A stretch of 8,012 nt of DNA, from positions 1-8,012 of the forward strand of contig JANQOD010000375.1 in assembly GCA_028289745.1 (NCBI GenBank). The letters are read 5' to 3'. The position numbers and the translations under genes are program-made. Under the pieces are notes generated by a model, which was not told the DNA's origin, ran no database searches, and saw only the letters and a program-made list of their open reading frames with translations. Positions within the stretch are counted from its first letter, which is position 1, and each line of letters begins with the position of its first letter. This document shows positions 1-6,095 of the stretch, one piece after another. The DNA is from Allomuricauda sp. GTDB lineage: Bacteria > Bacteroidota > Bacteroidia > Flavobacteriales > Flavobacteriaceae.

Positions 1-19
1 ATCCCAAATCTGAATTACT

Positions 20-223
20 ATGAAGACCTACAAAATCAAGAGCCTGATCTATTTTGGCTGCTTTCTAATGGCATCTTTCCTTTATTATGGTATCGAGCAG
101 TACGACCGGTACCAAGAATTCACTATGGCGAACGATGTCGCTGAGATTGAATCAGCTGAGCTCGACACTACTGAGCCAGATAAAAATCTTGATGGTTCAA
201 AAGATTTGGCCGAGAACCAATAG
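20..223 (+). CDS. Small single-pass membrane protein, unknown function
   Basis: The 67-residue product has one hydrophobic stretch (about residues 8-24, with aromatic and Cys residues) after a short basic N-terminus. A polar, strongly acidic tail follows (about 33-67, rich in Glu and Asp). This suggests one membrane helix with a soluble tail on the far side, or an uncleaved signal anchor. An in-frame stop at 11-13 rules out an earlier start. The same TGA could be the end of an upstream gene, since its frame is open from base 2, which would leave only 6 bases between them. The gene lies on the same strand as the Spy-like gene, 116 bases upstream of it. In Flavobacteriaceae such small membrane proteins can sit between an ECF sigma factor and a Spy/CpxP-like protein; that context is inferred because the upstream region is missing. 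I recognise no domain. Codon use looks coding. Confidence 0.6.
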   Translation: MKTYKIKSLIYFGCFLMASFLYYGIEQYDRYQEFTMANDVAEIESAELDTTEPDKNLDGSKDLAENQ

Positions 224-250
224 AGATGGTCCAAGCCCGCGCCATCTTTT
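224..250 (+). terminator. Possible weak hairpin terminator after the small membrane gene
   Basis: Immediately after the stop codon, AGATGGT (224-230) pairs with GCCATCT (241-247) with one G-T wobble around a 10-base loop, and TTTT begins within and after the right arm. The stem is short and the T-run brief. It may attenuate rather than stop transcription, so the downstream Spy-like gene could still be co-transcribed. Confidence 0.3.
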
Positions 251-287
251 CCATGTTAAAGACTTCACAAACTTTTCTGTGGTTTTA

Positions 288-318
288 AACCCCTTGCCCC
301 AAGAAGTGTCAAAGGGTT
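288..318 (+). repeat. Imperfect inverted repeat in the leader of the Spy-like gene
   Basis: AACCCCTTG (288-296) and CAAAGGGTT (310-318) can pair at 8 of 9 positions (one C-A mismatch) around a 13-base spacer, ending 21 bases before the ATG at 340. It could be an mRNA leader hairpin or an operator half-site pair. No T-run follows, so it is not a terminator. Its function is unknown. Confidence 0.35.
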
Positions 319-339
319 GAATCATTAAAAATTTAAACC

Positions 340-783
340 ATGAAAAAAGTTTTGATCACTATGGCCCTTTTGGCCGGATTAACAGGGTTTGCCCAGCGCC
401 ACGGGCACGAAAGACACAGAGGTGTAGCGGTAAAAGAGATGACACCTGAACAAGTGGCCACCTTAAAGACAAAAAAAATGGCCTTAGCCCTTGATCTTAC
501 GGCAGAACAACAGCAAAAAGTCAAGGCAATCCATCTAGAAAATGCCGAACTGCGAAAAAATAAGATCGAAGAAAGAAAGGACAAAAAGGAACAGGGCGAA
601 CGAAAAAAGCTCACTGCCGATGAGCGCTTCGCCATCGAAAATGCCCGATTGGACAGACAACTGGCCCAACAGGCAAAAATGAAGGAAATTTTGACCGATG
701 CACAATACCTTCAATGGAAAAAAATCAGTCTACTAAAACATCACGGCAAAAAGAAAATGAGGATGGGCAGTAGTAGAGGTTAG
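340..783 (+). CDS. Spy/CpxP-like periplasmic protein (LTxxQ-type, DUF4890-like)
   Basis: The 147-residue secreted protein is expected to be almost entirely alpha-helical. A signal peptide covers about residues 1-19 (hydrophobic core 4-16, ending GFAQ). The mature part begins with a His/Arg-rich segment (HGHERHRG, 21-28). Two LTxxQ-type signatures follow: LDLTAEQQQK at 51-60 and LTDAQYLQWKK at 118-128. Between them lies a highly charged Lys/Glu segment (about 69-100) likely to form an antiparallel helix or coiled coil. The C-terminus is basic (HHGKKKMR, 134-141). This layout is that of the Spy/CpxP superfamily, ATP-independent periplasmic chaperones or stress sensors; in flavobacteria relatives are often annotated as sensors of ECF sigma factors. 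The ATG at 340 is preceded by the A-rich leader usual in this phylum. The His-rich ends could bind metal, as in ZraP/CnrX-type relatives, but that is inference. Confidence 0.8.
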   Translation: MKKVLITMALLAGLTGFAQRHGHERHRGVAVKEMTPEQVATLKTKKMALALDLTAEQQQKVKAIHLENAELRKNKIEERKDKKEQGERKKLTADERFAIENARLDRQLAQQAKMKEILTDAQYLQWKKISLLKHHGKKKMRMGSSRG

Positions 784-802
784 TGTTTTTTGTTGATTTT
801 GG

Positions 803-852
803 AAGGGCTCCAGCTCCTGATGCCATCAGGATGTCTGGGGCTCTTCATTTTT
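803..852 (+). terminator. Rho-independent terminator after the Spy-like gene
   Basis: An 11-bp outer stem, 803-813 with 835-845 (two G-T wobbles), encloses a perfect inner hairpin: 815-821 with 825-831 around the loop GCC. A CATTTTT tract (846-852) follows. It lies 20 bases past the stop codon and separates the Spy-like gene from the SH3-domain gene downstream. Confidence 0.8.
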
Positions 853-963
853 GCCCCTGTGTCACCGTACATCGATAAAATAGCACTATTTACCGAATCA
901 CACGGCCTGTCGAGACCATCTCAGCGTACATAACATAGAAATCATAATCTAAATTTTAGTACA

Positions 964-1767
964 ATGAAAACAAAACAGATGTTATCGATCCTTACCTTAC
1001 TAGCCATCTGTTTGTTTGCAAAAGCCCAAGAAAAACTACACTGCCTTGACGACAGTTGCGGTTTTGAACCCGGGCAGATCGTTTACCTTTTTGGTGACCA
1101 AGTGCAATTAAGGGAGGCCCCAACGAGGCAGGCCAAGGTCTTAAAGACATTGCCCATTGGCATGCACATGGTCATACAAGAAAAACATGAGAATTCATGG
1201 CGGTACAGGGGTGTCGATTCCCATTATTACAAAGTCGATTACAAGGGCACCGAAGGGTATGTGCTGGGCGGACTCTTGGCCCTTGAAAAAAAGACCATCA
1301 ATGATGTGGTACATCTATTCGGCAGAGCCAAAATCGGCGATGAAGACCAGCTGGTAATTCGCACGCTGCAAGAAGATGGTTCGTTTAAAGAGAAATCGAC
1401 ACGCTTGGGCAACGGTCAATTTTATTTGACAGAATTGGGCACCAAGGGCCTGCCCAATGTCGAAGGCATTTTGCTGGTAGACTATGTGGCAGAAGGCTGT
1501 GGCATCGAAGGTGGCGGTATTTACCTGTTTCAACAGGGTAAGGTGCTGCATCAAGCAGCACGTTTATCACAGGTATCAGATGCAGGGGTCTATTATTTCT
1601 GGGAAGAATTCATATTTCCTGAAGATAAGCATGGCGTGGCCGGAAAGATTCGCTACAAGAAAGAAATTGGTGAATACTTCGATGAGGCATCCAATTGGAA
1701 AAAAACCAGTATAGAAACCAAAGAACTGGTCTGGGCCAATAGCAATTTGGGGCCGGCACAACAATGA
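964..1767 (+). CDS. Secreted SH3-domain protein, unknown function
   Basis: This 267-residue protein has a clear signal peptide (residues 1-21, core MLSILTLLAICLF, ending KAQ). A bacterial SH3-like (SH3b) domain spans about 36-107: VQLREAP at 47-53, KTLPIGMHMVI at 61-71, and the closing YKGTEGYVLGGLLAL at 93-107 are its typical strands. SH3b domains usually bind peptidoglycan or proteins in the cell envelope. Before the domain, Cys27 and Cys32 could form a disulfide. The C-terminal 150 residues look beta-rich, with several hydrophobic strands (for example 167-174 and 185-195), but I recognise no family. No lipobox is present, so the protein is probably periplasmic. The gene stands alone: a terminator lies upstream and a convergent operon downstream. 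No good TAnnTTTG promoter is visible in the 180 bases before it. It is unlikely to belong to the metal-uptake cluster, which lies on the other strand. Confidence 0.75.
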   Translation: MKTKQMLSILTLLAICLFAKAQEKLHCLDDSCGFEPGQIVYLFGDQVQLREAPTRQAKVLKTLPIGMHMVIQEKHENSWRYRGVDSHYYKVDYKGTEGYVLGGLLALEKKTINDVVHLFGRAKIGDEDQLVIRTLQEDGSFKEKSTRLGNGQFYLTELGTKGLPNVEGILLVDYVAEGCGIEGGGIYLFQQGKVLHQAARLSQVSDAGVYYFWEEFIFPEDKHGVAGKIRYKKEIGEYFDEASNWKKTSIETKELVWANSNLGPAQQ

Positions 1768-1769
1768 CC

Positions 1770-1806
1770 AAAAAAGGCCACCAATATTGGTGGCCTTATA
1801 TTGTTT
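1770..1806. terminator. Bidirectional terminator between convergent genes
   Basis: A perfect palindrome at 1776-1795 (GGCCACCAAT and its complement), extending to AAGGCC...GGCCTT at 1774-1797, lies directly after the SH3 gene stop. Read leftward it is followed by TTTTTT (complement of 1770-1775), a textbook terminator for the 1886-7031 operon about 90 bases past its last stop codon. Read rightward it is followed by the looser U-rich TTATATTGTTTT (1796-1807), enough to end the SH3 gene transcript as well. Confidence 0.88.
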
Positions 1807-1827
1807 TAAAGGCATTGCCCCAAACAC

Positions 1828-1856
1828 CATAGAAGATCTATGATAACGCTTTATCA
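1828..1856. repeat. Two tandem hairpins in the operon's 3' untranslated region
   Basis: CATAGA (1828-1833) pairs perfectly with TCTATG (1837-1842) around AGA. TGATAA (1841-1846) pairs perfectly with TTATCA (1851-1856) around CGCT. The two share bases 1841-1842, so they compete or stack. They sit between the stop codon of the PepSY fusion gene and the main terminator. They might protect the operon mRNA 3' end or act as a secondary stop, but neither is followed by a U-run in the leftward direction. Confidence 0.4.
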
Positions 1857-1885
1857 AAAAAGTAAGTTGTCATGCCGATCTCTTG

Positions 1886-4087
1886 TCAATAGCAATCCAT
1901 TTTCAATTGTTCAGCATGTTCAAATTCACTGAGCGGTTTTTGAAGGATAGATGCCGTGACTTCCCCCAAAACATCCAAAACCGAGTTTTGCATGGCAATA
2001 GATCCACAGATCATGAATACGGCCCCAGCTTCCAGTTTTTGCGCCAATCGTTCGGCATCTCTTTCCAGTAGCTGTTGCACATAAACTTTGCCACCATTTT
2101 CTTGTGATAACGCTAAATGCAGATGGGCAAGCTTTTTGGCATCCAATGCCCGATCGAGATACTCTTTGTATAGGTTGAGTGAATCGCGTGTTCTTCCGCC
2201 CCAATAGAGATCGATGGGTATTGCCCCAACATTTTCATCAATAATTCCCAAGAAGGGCGCAATGCCGGTACCGTTTCCTATGCAGACAATCTCAGGGGCA
2301 TATTTTGGAAAATGAAAATCGTAATTTCTCTTGATTCCTGCATGAAGTATTTGATTCTCGCCCACACTGCTTAAATAGGGAGAACTGACCCCAAACTCGT
2401 GCCTCTTGATACTCAGCACCACTTCGTCTTTGATCCTGGCGATGGAGTACCATCTGACCATGCCATCTTCATCTGGACTATATTCCCATAAATCGCCAGA
2501 TTGAAATTTGACTTTTTTCGATGGTTTCAAATGGATCAGAAACGTATCGTCAACATTTAACTCCGTTTTCTTGACCACTTCAAACGGTTTGGGCCTTGTT
2601 CTCTTCATCTTCTTTTTTCGGGGCTCGATCTGAATTGTCGTACCTGTGGCCTGGCCCCATTGTTTGGCCCAATCATTAAAAGCGTCAAAAGATTGGTTGT
2701 TGATCTTATACAGTGGCAAACTGTTGATAAAACCGGTTTGGGAGGCCAACAGATGATCAAGGTCAATAGCAAATTGGCAATAACTGGGATACGTTAAAGA
2801 ACCAAAACCTACCACACTATATTTTAAGGGTCGTTCAGGTTTGACAGACCCCAACAATGTTTTGATATTTTTGGCATTGGTCGGGGCTTCACCCTCACCG
2901 TAAGTGGCGGTCAAGAAAAGTAAATGTTCTGCTTTTTTGTAGATGCAATAGTCATTGATCTGTGAGACAAAAACGCTTTTTCCCGCTTTGGTGAGGCCTT
3001 TTTCCAAGGCTTCAGCAAAGGCAAATGTGCTTCCGGTCTCTGAACCGACCAAAATGATATGGCTGCATTCATCTTTGTCTTTTATGGGCTGTGGGATTTT
3101 CGAATTCTTCAATCGCCGACGCCACATCACAAATCCGGAATACATAAAGAACAAGATGGAAACACTTGCCAACAAAAGCACCATTGACCAAAGTATCGAA
3201 CCTTGCCCCGTATGTAGGGTCATGCTCAAATCGCTCGCCAAAAGAGTAAACGGATAAGGTCGCTCGCTTAAAATCTCACCAGTGTATTGGTGCACATAAA
3301 GCTCTTTCTCAATCAGGGAGAGCTCAAAATAATCTTCTGGAAACGCTGAGAACGGAAAATTCACCGACCGTACCTGGCCAAGGGTGATTTGCTTGAAAAG
3401 TTCCAAATCAGCCGGATTTACCAACGCACCTACATCGGTATCGGGTTCAACCCTTTCATGGGTGACCTTGGTGGTCGGCAAGAGCGAAAATTTTTCAGCG
3501 GAAAGATACACCCCTGTTGCCGCGACGATAGTGATGGGCAGCAAAGACCATCGCCCCAAAATCACGTGATAGCGCAGCTCAAAATAATCTTTCTGAACCT
3601 TTGAAAAGAGCTTCATGAACCCTCCCTGCCGCTTGATGATCAAGAACAATCCCGTAATGGCGATAAGGCACAACAGAAAGGAGACAAGGCCAACAAAAAA
3701 ACGCCCAACACTTTTTAAAAAGAGCGAACGGTGCAAATTGGTGGCAAATTGAAAAATGGGATGTTGGGGTTCTGGCTCGCCCAATTTCTTTCCGGTCAGC
3801 GGATGTACATAAATGGTCTGGCCATCACCTGATTTGGTGACCACATTAGCGATCAAAAAGTCATTGGCATCTACCTCAAGGGTGAGTATCTCATCATATT
3901 CATCTTGCAAGACGCCCAAGGTCCCGGCCAACGATATTTCTGAAAGCCCTACTGGCCGATAGGGTTTCACGGCACTTTGAATGGGCTCAAATGCCAGTAC
4001 GATACCGGTAACCGAGGCCAAAACCAAAAAAAGGCCCGAAACCAGGGCCAAGGTTAAGTGACTATACCTCCAAATAGAGATGGTCAT
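1886..4087 (-). CDS. PepSY-membrane / flavodoxin / ferredoxin-NADP reductase fusion (putative ferric-chelate reductase)
   Basis: The 733-residue inner-membrane oxidoreductase probably passes electrons from NAD(P)H through FAD and FMN to a periplasmic acceptor. Residues 1-325 form a PepSY-associated membrane domain with four helices (about 10-33, 129-152, 181-197, 299-322) and two periplasmic PepSY-like segments. Candidate haem-ligand histidines are His10, His119 (NLHRSL), His174 (RYHVILG) and His292 (LHTGQG). A basic stop (RRR, 323-325) leads into a cytoplasmic flavodoxin domain (342-480): GSETGST (348-354), TATYGEGEAPTNA (393-405) and GFGSLTYPSYCQFA (427-440) are FMN loops. The reductase domain (about 500-733) has RWYS (545-548) for FAD, GVSSPYL (566-572), GNGTGIAPFLG (604-614) for NAD(P)H, the YWGGRTRDS block (628-636), MICGS (692-696) and a terminal Tyr that may stack on the flavin. 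The helical connecting domain of CysJ and P450 reductase is absent. The gene starts 10 bases after the DUF2271 gene and is last in the operon. By family (FoxB/PiuB-like) the substrate is likely a ferric siderophore; the substrate is inferred. Confidence 0.88.
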   Translation of the reverse strand: MTISIWRYSHLTLALVSGLFLVLASVTGIVLAFEPIQSAVKPYRPVGLSEISLAGTLGVLQDEYDEILTLEVDANDFLIANVVTKSGDGQTIYVHPLTGKKLGEPEPQHPIFQFATNLHRSLFLKSVGRFFVGLVSFLLCLIAITGLFLIIKRQGGFMKLFSKVQKDYFELRYHVILGRWSLLPITIVAATGVYLSAEKFSLLPTTKVTHERVEPDTDVGALVNPADLELFKQITLGQVRSVNFPFSAFPEDYFELSLIEKELYVHQYTGEILSERPYPFTLLASDLSMTLHTGQGSILWSMVLLLASVSILFFMYSGFVMWRRRLKNSKIPQPIKDKDECSHIILVGSETGSTFAFAEALEKGLTKAGKSVFVSQINDYCIYKKAEHLLFLTATYGEGEAPTNAKNIKTLLGSVKPERPLKYSVVGFGSLTYPSYCQFAIDLDHLLASQTGFINSLPLYKINNQSFDAFNDWAKQWGQATGTTIQIEPRKKKMKRTRPKPFEVVKKTELNVDDTFLIHLKPSKKVKFQSGDLWEYSPDEDGMVRWYSIARIKDEVVLSIKRHEFGVSSPYLSSVGENQILHAGIKRNYDFHFPKYAPEIVCIGNGTGIAPFLGIIDENVGAIPIDLYWGGRTRDSLNLYKEYLDRALDAKKLAHLHLALSQENGGKVYVQQLLERDAERLAQKLEAGAVFMICGSIAMQNSVLDVLGEVTASILQKPLSEFEHAEQLKMDCY

Positions 4088-4097
4088 GCCAAAAAGA

Positions 4098-4583
4098 TTA
4101 TTGCGGAATCATTCGAACGTAGCGAATAAAACCTTTGCCCTCCATTTTTGAGGTCAGGTTCTCAGAAGTCAGATCAAACTCTACATCATCGATGTAGTAT
4201 TCTTGATCTTCAACGGCAGATTCAAATCGAATTTTGTGTCCGGAATCGATTTTGTCAACCGGAATTTTCAAAACGGTCATTTTGCGCTGCCCTCCCGTTA
4301 CCGTCTCCCCGACAATCGCATCGATGTTTGGTCGTTTTATGCCATAGAGGTTCTTCCACCATGCCGTGATATCGCGATACCATTCACTATCATCACCTTG
4401 AACATAGAGCGTTTCAAGATATGCACCGTCCGCATCTAAAATGGAAACCACTACATAGGCCCCTTCCCCTTCATAATTGATCAGTTGGATCATGCACTTA
4501 TAATTCACGGTCTCAGGCGCTTTGGCAAAAGCCAATGCCCCTAGAAGTAGTACCCCCAGTGCATAGCTAAAAAAAGTCTTCAT
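4098..4583 (-). CDS. Secreted DUF2271-type protein
   Basis: This 161-residue protein has a signal peptide (about 1-21, hydrophobic core 7-19, ending in FAKA) and a compact beta-rich mature domain. Recognisable DUF2271-like blocks are an early strand region (about 28-50), YLETLYVQGDD at 55-65, WYRDITAWW at 68-76, DAIVGETVTGGQRK at 88-101 (the family's 'DA-x-T/SGAT-R' style segment), and a central IPVDKI-x-HKIRFE strand pair (107-121). DUF2271 proteins are predicted periplasmic and, to my knowledge, tend to be encoded beside PepSY membrane proteins and TonB receptors; their biochemical role is not established. Here the gene lies 18 bases after the ankyrin gene and 10 bases before the PepSY reductase, so it is a likely periplasmic partner of that reductase. 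No cysteine pair or CxxCH motif is seen (one Cys, at 30), so it is not itself a c-type cytochrome. The family assignment is by motif recall, not by alignment. Confidence 0.7.
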   Translation of the reverse strand: MKTFFSYALGVLLLGALAFAKAPETVNYKCMIQLINYEGEGAYVVVSILDADGAYLETLYVQGDDSEWYRDITAWWKNLYGIKRPNIDAIVGETVTGGQRKMTVLKIPVDKIDSGHKIRFESAVEDQEYYIDDVEFDLTSENLTSKMEGKGFIRYVRMIPQ

Positions 4584-4601
4584 CTAAAATTTTCTTTTCC
4601 G

Positions 4602-6092
4602 TTACAATTTTAAGAAATCCAATTCTTTTTGGTGCTGTTGCAGCAACTCATTCTCTTTTGCCAAATCGTAAACGGTTTCTTCAAAATCGGTTTTAAGCGT
4701 AACATCGGCACCTTGATCGATAAGATACCTTAGAATTTCGGTGTTCTCTGTAGACATGGCCGCTAAATGTAGCACCGTATTTCCCTCGTCGTTCTTTTTG
4801 TTGATATCAAGGCCAAATGCTTCCAATCTTTTCAATAATGGCAGATTGCTTTCTTTGGCGGCAAGATGCAACAAGGTATTGCCATCGTGCTGCGATCGAT
4901 CCAGTTCTAAACCAGCTTCGCCCAAAAGCTTCAGTTTGGTTTCAAAAGCATTTGGGTTTTTGGCTGAAAAGCTTTGTATCAGATAGTAGGCCATCGTATT
5001 GCCACTTTTATCCGTGATTTTGGCATTAGCGCCTTTTTCCAACAGCAACCTGACCACTTCAGGTTTGTTATGCGACACCGCCATGGCCAGTGCTGAACGC
5101 CCTTTTTTGTCTTGAAGATCGATCGCCTGGATCCGTTTGGCCAAAAGTTGCACCACTTCGAGGGTATTGCCTCTTGAGGCATTCATCAAAGGGGTAACAC
5201 CATCGTTGTCTTGCAAGTTCACCTCTAAACCGGCATCGATCAATTGTTTGAACAATGAAACATCATCATTGCGGCCTGAAATAAAGTGCAAAAGGTTTTT
5301 GCCGTCTTCATTCACTAAATCATTGGCAAGGCCCAAACCTTCCAAGTAGTCGAAGACCTCTTTGCCGTTTTGTGCCCCCCTTGTGCCTTGGGCGGCCATA
5401 ACCAGCGCATTTTCTCCCTTCTTGTTGATCGATTCGTAAGCTGTCCCTTTTTCTACCAGGGCTCTCAAAAAGGGGATGTGACCCCCTTTGGCGGCATACT
5501 GAAAAATTCCGTTTCCGTAATTGTCAATACTGTTCAGCGGCAATCCCTTTTCAATGAAATAATCAATAATCCCGAAGTCTTTGGCAAAAGAGGAAACCAA
5601 CAATAGGGCATTGGCCCCACTATGATTAGTGGCCTTGATGTCAGCATCGTGTGCCAAGAGAAAATCATACAGCTTTGTATTGGTCTGCCCGGTCACTGCA
5701 GAGAAATTCAATACAGAATAGCCATGGGCATCTACAATGTTCGCTTTGGCACCCCTATCGACCAACCACTGCATCATCTCAAGATTGTCGCGATATGCGG
5801 CCCAAAAAATATAGGTTCGGCCATCATGGGTAATCTTGTCGACCTCGTTTCCCTTTTTGCCCAAAAGATGCTTGATGGTGCCATTATCGACCTTTTCAAT
5901 AAAGGCGTAGCTTACCGCATCGAACATGTTTTCGTTGAGTTCGGCAACATCGTTGCCCTGTGAGATCGCTTCTTCAATTTGGGCAATGGATGGGTTGCTT
6001 TTCCAAAAATCGCGTTGCAAAAAAATGTTGTCTTGGGCGAAAGTTACGACCGTGAAAAGGCAACAAATCAGGGATAAAACACTGACCCTCAT
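4602..6092 (-). CDS. Exported ankyrin-repeat protein
   Basis: This 496-residue protein has a signal peptide (1-19, ending VTFAQ, cleavage near Gln20) and no lipobox, which points to the periplasm. From about residue 90 onward it is built of roughly 11-12 ankyrin repeats of about 33 residues. Good copies start at HDGRTYIFWAA (89-99), NDGVTPLMNAS (296-306), KKGRSALAMAV (329-339), HDGNTLLHLAA (402-412) and DEGNTVLHLAA (435-445). Several N-terminal copies are degenerate, and residues 36-85 may hold one or two more. Ankyrin stacks mediate protein binding, so the likely role is a scaffold or chaperone. Exported forms are known in bacteria; one (AnkB of Pseudomonas aeruginosa) supports catalase in the periplasm. 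The gene starts 3 bases after the DUF6607 stop, which implies translational coupling, and lies 18 bases before the DUF2271 gene. Its ligand is unknown; neighbouring secreted proteins or the receptor plug are candidates. Confidence 0.88.
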   Translation of the reverse strand: MRVSVLSLICCLFTVVTFAQDNIFLQRDFWKSNPSIAQIEEAISQGNDVAELNENMFDAVSYAFIEKVDNGTIKHLLGKKGNEVDKITHDGRTYIFWAAYRDNLEMMQWLVDRGAKANIVDAHGYSVLNFSAVTGQTNTKLYDFLLAHDADIKATNHSGANALLLVSSFAKDFGIIDYFIEKGLPLNSIDNYGNGIFQYAAKGGHIPFLRALVEKGTAYESINKKGENALVMAAQGTRGAQNGKEVFDYLEGLGLANDLVNEDGKNLLHFISGRNDDVSLFKQLIDAGLEVNLQDNDGVTPLMNASRGNTLEVVQLLAKRIQAIDLQDKKGRSALAMAVSHNKPEVVRLLLEKGANAKITDKSGNTMAYYLIQSFSAKNPNAFETKLKLLGEAGLELDRSQHDGNTLLHLAAKESNLPLLKRLEAFGLDINKKNDEGNTVLHLAAMSTENTEILRYLIDQGADVTLKTDFEETVYDLAKENELLQQHQKELDFLKL

Positions 6093-6095
6093 GGT

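Noticed and set aside
1..144. Frame open from the window edge to a stop at 142-144, overlapping the small membrane gene
   Set aside because: It has no visible start or domain, and the overlapping frame from base 20 has more coding-like codon use plus a membrane helix and acidic tail. It cannot be excluded as the tail of an upstream gene.
333..635. 100-codon frame opposite the Spy-like gene
   Set aside because: It is antisense to a well-supported gene, and its Ser/Phe-rich composition is the mirror of a Lys/Glu-rich coding strand.
950..957. TAAATTTT as a -7 box for the SH3 gene
   Set aside because: It misses the final G, has no -33 element 19 bases upstream, and would start transcription at the ATG.
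1576..1857. 93-codon minus-strand frame through the SH3 gene end
   Set aside because: It reads through the terminator palindrome and two hairpins and is antisense to the SH3 gene; it has no recognisable motif.
5622..5963. 113-codon plus-strand frame inside the ankyrin gene
   Set aside because: It is the complement of a repeat-rich gene with clear ankyrin motifs and a signal peptide on the other strand.
4602..6092. Ankyrin repeats as a DNA-level tandem repeat or a mobile element
   Set aside because: The copies are similar only at protein level and are degenerate in DNA; no direct repeats, insertion-sequence ends or transposase are seen. No CRISPR array, tRNA or rRNA was seen in the window.
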